64,000 nucleotides of DNA, from contig CAYGYG010000004.1 of NCBI GenBank assembly GCA_964354155.1, forward strand, positions 62,001 through 126,000, written 5' to 3'. Origin of the DNA: CAYGYG01 sp964354155 (GTDB lineage Bacteria > Hydrothermota > Tepidihabitantia > SM23-42 > CAYGYG01). A model generated the notes under the pieces. The model saw nothing but the letters and a program-made list of their open reading frames with translations. It searched no databases and was not told the DNA's origin. Both the position numbers and the translations under genes were made by a program. Shown one piece after another: positions 32,680 to 40,906 of this stretch. The first letter of the stretch is position 1, and every line of letters begins with the position of its first letter.

Positions 32680-33603
32680 TCATGCCGACCGTGACTGGAA
32701 GTACTGGAAGGTAAGCTCGATGCCGCGTTCGAGCGGGGTTCCCGGCTGCCATTCCAGCAACGACCGGGCCTGCTCAATGGCAAGGGAGTTACGCAGCAAT
32801 TCACCCGGCCGCGGCTGCTCGTAGACCCGTTCAACCTTGCGCCGGGACACCTGTTCCAGGATCTCGACCAGACGGTTGACCGACGTCTCCTTGCCGGTGC
32901 CGATGTTGCAGACACCACTTTTGCCAACGAGGGCTCGAAGGTTGGCTTCAACCACGTCCCCAATAAAAACATAGTCGCGCGTCTGGCACCCGTCACCGAA
33001 AATGATGCAGGGCCTCCCCGCCATAATCCGGCCGATGAAGATCGCAATCACGCCGGCTTCACCCTTGGTGTCCTGCCGGGGACCGTAAACATTCGAGTAT
33101 CTCAAAACAACGGACTCGATTCCAAAAATCTCGCGGTAGCTGTCAAGGTAATGCTCGACGGTGACTTTGGCGACGCCGTACGGTGACAGCGGACCGAGAA
33201 CGGCGCTTTCGCGGATCGGCAGGTCACGAGACTCGCCGTAGACGCAGCCGCCGCTCGATGCGAATATGAACCTGCGAGTGCCGTAGCGCCGGGCCATCTC
33301 GAGCAGGTTAAGTGATCCGATGATGTTGACCCGGGCATCAAAGAGCGGGTCGGCCACCGATTTCCGCACATCGAGCTGGGCGGCATGATGATTGACGACC
33401 TCGGGCCTCAAGCGGGCGAACACTTTCTCGAGAGGACCGAGTTCGGCGATATCGAGCCGGCAGAATTCGGCCCGCGGGTTGATGTTTTCAACACGCCCGG
33501 TCGAGAGATCATCGACCACCGCAACCTCGTGACCTTCGGCCAAATAACGGTCGGCGACGTGGGAACCGATGAAACCCGCACCACCGGTGACAAGTACTCT
33601 CAT
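32680..33603 (-). CDS. NAD-dependent nucleotide-sugar epimerase (GalE/UDP-glucose 4-epimerase-like)
   Basis: The start is ATG 33603, 7 nt downstream of a -10 box; a longer frame to 33666 would overlap the promoter. The 307-residue extended short-chain dehydrogenase has TGGAGFIGSHV at residues 7-17, DDLSTG, HHAAQLDVRKSV, and the YGVAK catalytic Tyr-Lys pair (~146-150). It interconverts sugars on a nucleotide carrier, probably UDP-glucose/galactose or a related sugar for surface polysaccharide. Exact substrate cannot be told. trxB follows at 9 nt. Confidence 0.88.
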   Translation of the reverse strand: MRVLVTGGAGFIGSHVADRYLAEGHEVAVVDDLSTGRVENINPRAEFCRLDIAELGPLEKVFARLRPEVVNHHAAQLDVRKSVADPLFDARVNIIGSLNLLEMARRYGTRRFIFASSGGCVYGESRDLPIRESAVLGPLSPYGVAKVTVEHYLDSYREIFGIESVVLRYSNVYGPRQDTKGEAGVIAIFIGRIMAGRPCIIFGDGCQTRDYVFIGDVVEANLRALVGKSGVCNIGTGKETSVNRLVEILEQVSRRKVERVYEQPRPGELLRNSLAIEQARSLLEWQPGTPLERGIELTFQYFQSRSA

Positions 33604-33610
33604 ACGAACC

Positions 33611-33639
33611 ATTCTACCCGCGCCGGGCGATTCTGTCAA
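33611..33639 (-). promoter_or_regulatory. Leaderless-type promoter of the epimerase gene
   Basis: Minus-strand TTGACA (33639-33634) and TAGAAT (33616-33611) are separated by 17 bp. The -10 box ends 7 nt before ATG 33603. Confidence 0.7.
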
Positions 33640-33654
33640 CGCCCGCCTTCGGCC

Positions 33655-33727
33655 GGTGCAAGGCACCGTCGATTACAGTGATGAATCATCATCGATTACG
33701 GTGATGAGAACGGCAGATTACGGAGAT
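33655..33727. repeat. GATTACRGTGAT repeat cluster upstream of the epimerase promoter
   Basis: GGTGCAAGGCACC (33655) is followed by GATTACAGTGAT (33671), GATTACGGTGAT (33694) and GATTACGGAGAT (33716). The first ~28 bp repeat the modules at 11205 and 11425. Confidence 0.75.
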
Positions 33728-33789
33728 TCTTGCTGATCTAAGGTCTTGATTTGATATTTGATATTCGATATTTGATCTTTGACCTTCTT

Positions 33790-35103
33790 CTACGGTGGGA
33801 AGCCGGCGTGCTCAAGATGATTCTCGCGGTAGGCAAGATTTGTGGAGAGGTTGAAGAGGATCGTATTGTAGATACCGACGCGGGAGAAAGTCTTGGCGCA
33901 GCGGGTGATGATTCCGTCCCAGGAGTAGAACCGATCGCGGAATGTCTCGGCGAGGTCGACCAGTGCATCGGGCGATAGTGAAGTCCTTACTACCGGGTTA
34001 TGCCGGTTGTACAGATCCGGGTTCTCGGTCGCCAGCTGCCCGCGCCGCTTCAGTTCCTGGTACTTTGGGGAACCCGCGATCGGGGTCGTCATCGACAGCT
34101 CGACGAAATCGACCCTGAGTCCGCGCAGAACGTCATGCAGCTCCCAGGGATTGAAGGTCTGTCCTGCCTTCAGATCAAGCCTGATCCTGGCCCCAGCCAG
34201 AATACGGCGGTGATGGATTGCGTCGACTTGCCGGCGTTTCTGCTTGAGCAGCTGGGGCGCGTTGCGCCATTCAAGCAGGAGCTGGAACGGCATCCAGTCT
34301 TCTTTGAGAATTATAATCCTCACCCCGCTGTCGCGTAGAACCCGCAGTAGGCCGGGCCGGACAAAAACGCGCTCCGAGGCTTGCACGATCCATTGTTTCC
34401 TGAACTGCCAAACGTGCCTGAAAAAAAACTCAGCCCGTGCCGGGTCGAAAAAAGCATCATCGTCAAGCAGCCAGACGATCTTCTTCCTGATGGCCGCGAC
34501 CGCGGCAATAGCCTCGTTCTGACCCATTGTCTTGACGTCCTGCGGATAGACACCGTGGACGCAGTAGGCGCGCTCGGTTCCTGAACAGGTGCATCCAACC
34601 GCAGTGTTGAATTGAGCCATGAGGGGAAACATGCCGAGTTTATCTTCCCAGTGCCGGTCGACATCGAACGAGACCATGCCGCTGCCCTCATATACCGGGC
34701 GGAGGCGCTTATTCCTCACGTCGCCGACAATGTCAGCCCAGACCGCAGTCGGGTCACCCCGCACCAAGGCGTTGCAGTGCCTGGCGCAGGATCGGGGTTT
34801 GAGCGTTGCATAGCGACCGAACATCACGACGGTAATCCCCTGCCCCTGAAGCTGCTTGGCCAACTCGAACGCACGGTTGACGACCGGCGCATGGACCGGT
34901 ATCACGGCAAGGTCGGTGCCGGGCGGGGTCCGGGCATCTTCAACACGTTCGTCCACGTAGATAAAATCGCCGAGGCCTGCCGACAACCGGCTCAGACGCA
35001 TGGCATCATAGTCGGGAAGACGAAAGAAGGTCGCGCCTTTGTAAGCCAGCCCGTCAATATACTTCTTGTTCGGCGGCGCCAGGCTCAGGTACGCAAATCT
35101 CAT
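33790..35103 (-). CDS. B12-binding/radical-SAM-like protein with altered cysteine motif
   Basis: The 437-residue protein has the layout of B12-dependent radical-SAM enzymes. An N-terminal Rossmann-like region (~1-140) ends in the typical RPVYEG. A central TIM-barrel-like region includes WLLDDDAFFDPARAEFF, QASERVFVRPGLLRVLRDSGV and VELSMTTPIAGSPKYQELKRRG. Where CxxxCxxC is expected, the sequence has Cys171-x-Cys173 and Cys181 (VGCTCSGTERAYCVHG), a CxCx7C pattern. The cobalamin DxHxxG motif is also absent. It may hold its cluster differently or be an inactive relative. It overlaps rseP by 4 nt (ATGA). Confidence 0.7.
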   Translation of the reverse strand: MRFAYLSLAPPNKKYIDGLAYKGATFFRLPDYDAMRLSRLSAGLGDFIYVDERVEDARTPPGTDLAVIPVHAPVVNRAFELAKQLQGQGITVVMFGRYATLKPRSCARHCNALVRGDPTAVWADIVGDVRNKRLRPVYEGSGMVSFDVDRHWEDKLGMFPLMAQFNTAVGCTCSGTERAYCVHGVYPQDVKTMGQNEAIAAVAAIRKKIVWLLDDDAFFDPARAEFFFRHVWQFRKQWIVQASERVFVRPGLLRVLRDSGVRIIILKEDWMPFQLLLEWRNAPQLLKQKRRQVDAIHHRRILAGARIRLDLKAGQTFNPWELHDVLRGLRVDFVELSMTTPIAGSPKYQELKRRGQLATENPDLYNRHNPVVRTSLSPDALVDLAETFRDRFYSWDGIITRCAKTFSRVGIYNTILFNLSTNLAYRENHLEHAGFPP

Positions 35104-36350
35104 CGGGTCAAATCGTTGTACAGCGTAAAAAGCACCAGCAGAATAATGATGCCGAAACCAACCTGCTGTATGACCTGACGTTCGTTCTTCTTGAAGGGTC
35201 GCCGGATGACCTTCTCGATTATGGTCATCAGGATGACGCCGCCGTCGAACGCGGGCAGCGGCACCAGGTTTATCATCCCCAAGTTGATGGAAATTATGGC
35301 CAGTAACATGAGCAGGCTCTCAAAACCCCACCGTGCGCTCTGGCCCGCGATCCGGGCAATGGCAATGGGCCCGCCGATGTTACGGCGGGAGTACTCGCCC
35401 TTGATGATCTTGTAGAATATCTGGGCCGTCAAAATGACCCAGTCATAGCCTCGCTCGACTGACAGGGTGAAGGCCTTCAAGACCGATACCCGCCTTCGGG
35501 CCGTGCTCATCATCACGTTAATTTGACCAAGCGTCTCCTTTTCGGCCTCATCGTACACGGCAAGCGGTATCACGCGCGTTTGGTTGGGGACGCCCGCCCG
35601 AAGATAGACTACAACCAGTGTCTCGCGAGGAGCATGTCTCACAATGTCGACAATCGCTTCCCAACTCTCGACCGGCTGACCTCCAACGCTGGTCAGGCGA
35701 TCGCCCCGCTTGAGACCGGCGCGGAACGCGGGCCCGCCGCGCATGACCGAACCGAGGACCGGCGGAATCAAGGGGCTGATGCCCAGCGAGTCGGTGACCA
35801 CTCTCAGCGACACGGTCTGCTCCGACCCCGCCCGTTCGACCCGGACCAAAGCTTCGGTCCGGTCCAGACGATCAAACAGGTCAAGCGCCGCCTCCCAATC
35901 CTGAACCGGCGTACCGTTGATCGCAATAAGGACATCACCGGTTTCAAGACCGGCCTGGGCCGCGCCCAGACCGGGTTCGACTTTGAGAACGCGGTGCGGT
36001 GTGACCATGAGACCGACAACCACCAGCACCGCAAAGAGGACGACGAATGCCGAGACGATGTTAAAGAAGGGTCCTAAGAATACGATGACAATCCGCTTCC
36101 AGGCCTCCGCGGCATAGAAACCGCCCTCGCCGGTCTCCTCCCCTTCCATTTTTACGAATCCGCCGAAGGGCAGAAGCGAAATGGCGAAATCGGTTGTACC
36201 GATCTTCTTCTTGAGCAGAGTCGGTCCGAAGCCAAACGAGAATTTCAGTACGCCGATACCGACGATGCGGCAGGCCAGAAAATGGCCGAGCTCGTGAATG
36301 TTGATGGCAAAACCGAGAATGAAGAAGAAAGCAATCAGCGTTGTCAGCAT
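35100..36350 (-). CDS. rseP: Site-2 zinc metalloprotease RseP
   Basis: The start is ATG 36350, overlapping the dxr end by 7 nt. The 416-residue membrane protease has HELGH at about residue 20 in the first helix and two PDZ domains (~100-270; LGAAQAGLETGDVLIAINGTPV and GPAFRAGLKRGDRLTSVGGQPV). The third zinc-site motif INLVPLPAFDGG is near residue 365, with four membrane helices in all. It cuts membrane-bound anti-sigma factors or remnant signal peptides. Order dxr-rseP is common in bacteria, here followed by a radical-SAM-like gene. Confidence 0.95.
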   Translation of the reverse strand: MLTTLIAFFFILGFAINIHELGHFLACRIVGIGVLKFSFGFGPTLLKKKIGTTDFAISLLPFGGFVKMEGEETGEGGFYAAEAWKRIVIVFLGPFFNIVSAFVVLFAVLVVVGLMVTPHRVLKVEPGLGAAQAGLETGDVLIAINGTPVQDWEAALDLFDRLDRTEALVRVERAGSEQTVSLRVVTDSLGISPLIPPVLGSVMRGGPAFRAGLKRGDRLTSVGGQPVESWEAIVDIVRHAPRETLVVVYLRAGVPNQTRVIPLAVYDEAEKETLGQINVMMSTARRRVSVLKAFTLSVERGYDWVILTAQIFYKIIKGEYSRRNIGGPIAIARIAGQSARWGFESLLMLLAIISINLGMINLVPLPAFDGGVILMTIIEKVIRRPFKKNERQVIQQVGFGIIILLVLFTLYNDLTR

Positions 36351-37483
36351 ACTGAATCCCTTACCGATCTTTGCGCCCAATCCTCGGCGGCCCTGATCTC
36401 CTCAAGATCCGGTCTTTGCTTCGAGCGGTGCCGGGCCATCGTTCTACTGATCAGTTCCGGAATCCGTCCGAACTTGATATCCCCATCAAGGAACAAGTTC
36501 ACCGCCGTCTCATTGGCGCTGTTGAGTACGGCGGGCATCGTGCCGCCGGTGCGCAGAGCCTGGTAGGCTAGGCCGAGGCAGGGAAAGGCCTCGAAGTCCG
36601 GCTCGTAGAATTCGAGCCGCCGGATGCGGGCAAGATCGCACGCTTTAGCCAGCGCCGCGGTCCGTTTGGGGAAGGTAAGCGCGTACTGAATCGGCAGACG
36701 CATGTCGGGTAGCGAGAACTGCCCGAGCAAGGAATGGTCGACGAACTCAACCAGTGAATGGACAATAGACTGCGGATGAATCAACACCTTGATCTTTTTC
36801 CCATCAAGACCGAAAAGGCGTGATGCTTCGATCACTTCAAGACCTTTGTTCATAAGCGTCGCCGAGTCCACAGTTATCTTCTTGCCCATCTTCCAGGTCG
36901 GATGTTTGAGAACATCACTGATCCGCGCCCGGCGCGCCCTGGCCTTACGCCACAGGAAAGGTCCGCCTGATGACGTCAAGAACAGGTTCTTAATCGTCCG
37001 GTAGTCCCGACCGAAGATGCATTGATGTATCGCTGAGTGCTCGCTGTCGACCGGGATGATTGCCAACCGGTTCGGGCCTAAGTACCTGGAGATCAGCTCT
37101 CCGTAACTGACCAGGATCTCCTTGGTGGCAAGACAGACTCGCATTCCTTTTGCCAGCGCCAGCATGGTCGGAGCAAGGCCAATAACGCCCCGTAGTGCCG
37201 CGACCAGCACGTCGGCGCGGGCATCGTTGACCATCTGCATCATCCCCTCGATCCCGCCTAAGACCTTGGATCCGGGAAGCATCTTCTTGAGCCGCGCTGC
37301 CGCTTTGGTGTCCAGAACCACAACGTACTTGGGCCGGTACTGCCGCGCCTGCTTAGCCAGGGCAGTAACATTGCCGTAGCCGGCGATCCCGAATACCCGA
37401 TACCCAGCCTTGAGATGACTGACAACACTCAGGGTACTCGTACCGATGGACCCGGTTGAACCCAGTATGATAACTTCTATCAT
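36344..37483 (-). CDS. dxr: 1-deoxy-D-xylulose 5-phosphate reductoisomerase
   Basis: The 379-residue NADPH enzyme converts DXP to 2-C-methyl-D-erythritol 4-phosphate in the MEP isoprenoid pathway. GSTGSIGTSTL (NADPH loop, residues 8-18), IPVDSEHSAIHQC (metal/substrate site), LTSSGGPF and the WKMGKKITVDSATLMNKGLEVIEA segment are all present. ispD, the next MEP enzyme, lies 92 nt upstream in the same direction; rseP overlaps its end. Confidence 0.97.
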   Translation of the reverse strand: MIEVIILGSTGSIGTSTLSVVSHLKAGYRVFGIAGYGNVTALAKQARQYRPKYVVVLDTKAAARLKKMLPGSKVLGGIEGMMQMVNDARADVLVAALRGVIGLAPTMLALAKGMRVCLATKEILVSYGELISRYLGPNRLAIIPVDSEHSAIHQCIFGRDYRTIKNLFLTSSGGPFLWRKARARRARISDVLKHPTWKMGKKITVDSATLMNKGLEVIEASRLFGLDGKKIKVLIHPQSIVHSLVEFVDHSLLGQFSLPDMRLPIQYALTFPKRTAALAKACDLARIRRLEFYEPDFEAFPCLGLAYQALRTGGTMPAVLNSANETAVNLFLDGDIKFGRIPELISRTMARHRSKQRPDLEEIRAAEDWAQRSVRDSVC

Positions 37484-37575
37484 ATCATTAATTATCTAAG
37501 AAAACAGCATCGCTAGCCGAACCAATCTCTGTAACACATGCTTGGCCCTATCCTATCAACAGCCTTGGATGCCTT

Positions 37576-38271
37576 CTACTCAAGCTTAGCCGGTCTTCCG
37601 GTCTTGTCAATACATTGCAACTGATGCCGGTAGGTAATCTTCTCATTGTCTTTCTGCCCCCTGAAGAGGTGTACCGGGACTCCTGCCGCTTCAACAACCG
37701 CAGCATCGTCGGTGAAGACTCTTGCCTTCCTCAACCCCATCTTGAAGGCCTTCCTTAGCATCATAACTTCAAAAAACTGAGGTGTTTGCGTCGCATACAT
37801 GCCCGCCCGGTCGATTGTCCCAAGGCTGCGTTGCCGCTTGACCCGCCGCACGGTCTCAGTCACCGGGCAGCCAAACACAACCGCCTTATATTTGCGGACC
37901 AGTCTTATGCCCTTCCGCACCAGTGCAGCGCTGACAAAAGGTCGAACACCGTCGTGTATTGCGACATAGCCCGTGTTCACAAGGTCGAGTCCGTTTTGGA
38001 CCGATTGCTGCCGGAGCCGACCCCCGGCAATGATATCGACCGGCTTAGTGAATCTCTCTCTCAATACGAAACTAGCCACCCAATTCAGCTTCTCCCGAGG
38101 TACAACGAGCACGATCCGCCGTATAGCTCCAATCAGATCGAAGACTCGTATGCTGTGATATACTAATGGTTTTCCCATAAAGATGACAAATTGCTTTAAC
38201 TCGCCAAACCGATTCCCTTTCCCGGCAGCAACGATCACAGCGGTAACATCCGCTTGTCCCTTACGATTCAC
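37576..38271 (-). CDS. ispD: 2-C-methyl-D-erythritol 4-phosphate cytidylyltransferase
   Basis: The 231-residue enzyme activates MEP with CTP. It has the N-terminal VIVAAGKGNRFGELKQF nucleotide-binding loop and AIHDGVRPFVSAALV, and the C-terminal FTDDAAVVEAAGVPVHL segment. The loop differs slightly from the common GxGxRMGxxxPKQ form (GNRFGELKQF) but keeps the key Lys/Gln. The start overlaps the upstream TPR gene by 4 nt, and dxr follows after 92 nt. Confidence 0.93.
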   Translation of the reverse strand: MNRKGQADVTAVIVAAGKGNRFGELKQFVIFMGKPLVYHSIRVFDLIGAIRRIVLVVPREKLNWVASFVLRERFTKPVDIIAGGRLRQQSVQNGLDLVNTGYVAIHDGVRPFVSAALVRKGIRLVRKYKAVVFGCPVTETVRRVKRQRSLGTIDRAGMYATQTPQFFEVMMLRKAFKMGLRKARVFTDDAAVVEAAGVPVHLFRGQKDNEKITYRHQLQCIDKTGRPAKLE

Positions 38272-39002
38272 GGGTTGTCCTTCATCGCCTCAAGCATCAG
38301 GATTGCAGCCGGCCGGTCTTGAAGCCAGTAATCAGCCGGATAGGTGGGGTTGGATGTCGATACTACCCGCATGAGCAGGGAGCGGGCCGGCTCTTCACGA
38401 TCCTCACTGACGTAGATCCTGGACAACGCCACATAGGCATAAGTGTAGTTCGAATCGATCGCGATCGCCTGATCGAAGTAGCTGATCGCTTTTGGTTGGT
38501 TCCCCCCCACCAGACCGGGCAATTCATCATAAAGCGTGCCTAACCCTCCAAGCGTTCGGACATATCGGCAATCAAGCTCCAGCGAGCGCCGGAATGAATG
38601 CTTGATCGACTTGATCAGGAAAAGCGACTTCATCTTGCCCCGAACCTGGCCGATGCGACCGAGAGTCGCGCCGAGAAAGAAGTGCGCTTCGTGATCTGTT
38701 TCATTGAGCCGTACCGAACGTTCGAGTAGGGTCCGCGCCTGGTAGAGGTTTGAAAGCCTAACTTTCTTGACCTTCAAAACCGTCCCCGCTTCGTAGTAGT
38801 ACCGCCCGAGACGCCATAAGGCCTGGCTGTCAGCCGAATCCAGGGCAACAAGCGAATCGAGCAAGCGCCGGCATTCGGCCAGGCTGTCGTTACGCAGGTG
38901 GCGGCTTTCGAAAAGGTAGTCTGCATACCTCAGCAACGAATCGCCGGCCGCGCCGAAAAGCCCGGCGGCGAGCAGCAACCAGATCAAAATCGTCGCCCTC
39001 AT
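38268..39002 (-). CDS. Secreted TPR-repeat protein
   Basis: The 244-residue protein has a signal peptide (MRATILIWLLLAAGLFGAA). Helical repeats follow: LWRLGRYYYEAGTVLKV, AHFFLGATLGRIGQV, YVRTLGGLGTLYDELPGLVG and AISYFDQAIAIDSNYTYAYVALSRIYV, amounting to about five TPR-like units over residues 50-225. It is probably a periplasmic scaffold or assembly factor; the partner is unknown. ispD starts within its stop codon (ATGA). Confidence 0.75.
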   Translation of the reverse strand: MRATILIWLLLAAGLFGAAGDSLLRYADYLFESRHLRNDSLAECRRLLDSLVALDSADSQALWRLGRYYYEAGTVLKVKKVRLSNLYQARTLLERSVRLNETDHEAHFFLGATLGRIGQVRGKMKSLFLIKSIKHSFRRSLELDCRYVRTLGGLGTLYDELPGLVGGNQPKAISYFDQAIAIDSNYTYAYVALSRIYVSEDREEPARSLLMRVVSTSNPTYPADYWLQDRPAAILMLEAMKDNP

Positions 39003-39042
39003 CGGCGGACTCGTTTCATTCCTGATCTCCTAACATCAAAGC

Positions 39043-39069
39043 AAGGGGCAAGGCATGACCTTGCCCCTT
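39043..39069 (-). terminator. Hairpin after the isocitrate dehydrogenase gene
   Basis: Arms AAGGGGCAAGG/CCTTGCCCCTT (11 bp perfect) with a 5-nt loop start about 18 nt after the stop codon at 39088. The following minus-strand sequence (GCTTTGATG) has only a weak T-run, so termination may be partial. Confidence 0.55.
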
Positions 39070-39087
39070 CTAAGATTCTCGATGCGG

Positions 39088-40281
39088 CTACTTCTTCTGG
39101 TATTCGGTCCAGCGCGCCTCAAGCTTGGGATCGACCATCGTGGTGAGGATGTAGTCACAGTACTGACGGCCGGTTGCGCCGGTGGAACGTCCGGTCATGA
39201 CCAGCTTCTTTTCGTACTGACCGCAGATATCGAGCGCCATCTCCAGTTTCTTGCCGATCGCCGGGTAGCCGATGTGGTTTAAGAGCATTGCCCCGGCCTT
39301 GATGACACTGCAGGGGTCGGCGTACTGGGCCCGGCCTTCGGTAACCATCCGCGGCGCACTGCCATGAATGGCCTCAAACATCGCGTACCGTTTACCGATG
39401 TTCGCGCTCCCCGCCGTTCCGACCCCGCCCTGAAACTCGGCTGCTTCATCAGTAAGAATGTCACCGTAAAGATTGGGCAGAACCATGACTTTGAACTCGG
39501 TACGGCGCTTGGTGTCTACGAGCTTCGCGGTCATGATGTCGATAAACCAGTCATCGGCGTTGATCCCCGGATACTCCTTGGCCATGTCGTAGAACGTTTT
39601 CAGAAAGAACCCGTCGGTCGTCTTGATCACGTTGGCCTTCGTCACCGCGGTCACGCGATTGATGTTGTTTTTCTTGGCGTGATCGAAGGCGAGCCGAATG
39701 ATGCGTTCACAGCCCTGCATGGTGACGGCGGTGAAATCAACCGCCAGGTCATTTTCGATTTCAACGCCGAATGGCCCCAGTGCATAGGCGCCTTCGGTGT
39801 TCTCGCGGAAGAAGATCCAATCCAGCCCTTCTTTGGGGACTCGAACCGGCCGAACATTCGCGAAAAGGTCCAATTCCTTGCGGACCGCGACATTGGCGCT
39901 TTCGATATTGGGCCAGGGGTCACCTTTTTTAGGCGTCGTCGTCGGACCCTTGAGAGTAACATGACACTTCTTGATCTCGGCCAGAACATCATCAGGGATC
40001 GGCTTGTTCACTTTGACCCGGTTCTCGATGGTCAGTCCTTCGATCACCTTGAACTGAACCTTGCCCTTTTTCACTTCGTCGGCGAGAAGGTTTTCCAGAA
40101 CCCGCTGTGCTTCACCGGTGATGTAAGGGCCGATGCCGTCGCCGCCCAGAATGCCGATGACGATCGGTTTGAGCTTGGTATAGTCTATCCACTCCTCCGC
40201 CTGCTTCATCTTCTTGATTCTTTCCAGCTGCAGCTGTATGAGCTTGCCAAAATGCTCTTTTGCGCTCTTTATGTCAGCCAT
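39088..40281 (-). CDS. icd: Isocitrate dehydrogenase-type decarboxylating dehydrogenase
   Basis: The start is ATG 40281 with GAAGGAGG upstream. The 397-residue protein belongs to the isocitrate/isopropylmalate dehydrogenase family: GILGGDGIGPYIT, ESANVAVRKELDLFANVRPVR, FRENTEGAYALG, TAVTKANV, NLYGDILTDEAAEFQGGVG and HGSAPR. The SxNVxxRxxLD segment fits isocitrate rather than isopropylmalate binding. It has an unusual ~35-residue helical N-terminal extension. Gene order (aconitase/isopropylmalate-isomerase large, small, dehydrogenase) fits two TCA-type steps from citrate to 2-oxoglutarate, but a leucine- or homocitrate-type pathway is not excluded. Confidence 0.82.
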   Translation of the reverse strand: MADIKSAKEHFGKLIQLQLERIKKMKQAEEWIDYTKLKPIVIGILGGDGIGPYITGEAQRVLENLLADEVKKGKVQFKVIEGLTIENRVKVNKPIPDDVLAEIKKCHVTLKGPTTTPKKGDPWPNIESANVAVRKELDLFANVRPVRVPKEGLDWIFFRENTEGAYALGPFGVEIENDLAVDFTAVTMQGCERIIRLAFDHAKKNNINRVTAVTKANVIKTTDGFFLKTFYDMAKEYPGINADDWFIDIMTAKLVDTKRRTEFKVMVLPNLYGDILTDEAAEFQGGVGTAGSANIGKRYAMFEAIHGSAPRMVTEGRAQYADPCSVIKAGAMLLNHIGYPAIGKKLEMALDICGQYEKKLVMTGRSTGATGRQYCDYILTTMVDPKLEARWTEYQKK

Positions 40282-40405
40282 TAAACCTCCTTCACTTGAT
40301 ACAAAGTAGCGAGTAGAGAGTAGCGGGCAGCGCGAATGAAACGCTGACACTTTGCCAGACCGGTATCACACCATCCATTACTACACTCTCGGTAGTTGCT
40401 TTCTC

Positions 40406-40906
40406 CTAATCAACATTAAAATCGCCGTGCTTCTTGATGTGCTCAACCAGACCGCCGTCATTGAGGATCTTGATCATCACCGAAGGCAAAGGCGGTGAAT
40501 CAAGCGCGATATTCTTCGTTGTGTTCTTAATGACCCCGGTGGCCAGGTCTACTTCCAGTTCGTCGCCGACGTCGATCTTGTCCGTGTCACATTCCAAAAG
40601 AGGCAAACCCACATTGATCGCGTTCCGGTAGAAGATCCGGGCGAATGACTTGGCCAGGACCGCGCTGACGCCGGCCAGCCTGATGATGGTCGGCGCGTGC
40701 TCCCGGCTTGAACCGAGTCCGAAGTTACTGCCGCCGACAACAAAATCCCCCGGCGCCATCTTCCCGGCAAACTCAGGATCAGCATCTTCGAGCACGTGCT
40801 TTGCCAATTCCGGTAGATTCGACCGCAGATGAAAGTACCGTCCCGGACAGATCAGGTCAGTACTGATGCTGTCACCGAACTTCCAAGCCTTGCCCTTCAA
40901 TGTCAT
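40406..40906 (-). CDS. Aconitase/isopropylmalate-isomerase family, small subunit
   Basis: The start is ATG 40906, overlapping the large-subunit stop (ATGA). The 166-residue swivel-domain protein has GDSISTDLICPGRYF, GDFVVGGSNFGLGSSREHAP and AKSFARIFYRNAINVGLPLLE, the LeuD-type signature of the short archaeal/thermophile subfamily (about 160-170 residues). It supplies the substrate-specific loop of the hydro-lyase. Whether the complex acts on citrate, isopropylmalate or homocitrate cannot be read safely. The isocitrate dehydrogenase downstream favours aconitase activity. Confidence 0.88.
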   Translation of the reverse strand: MTLKGKAWKFGDSISTDLICPGRYFHLRSNLPELAKHVLEDADPEFAGKMAPGDFVVGGSNFGLGSSREHAPTIIRLAGVSAVLAKSFARIFYRNAINVGLPLLECDTDKIDVGDELEVDLATGVIKNTTKNIALDSPPLPSVMIKILNDGGLVEHIKKHGDFNVD

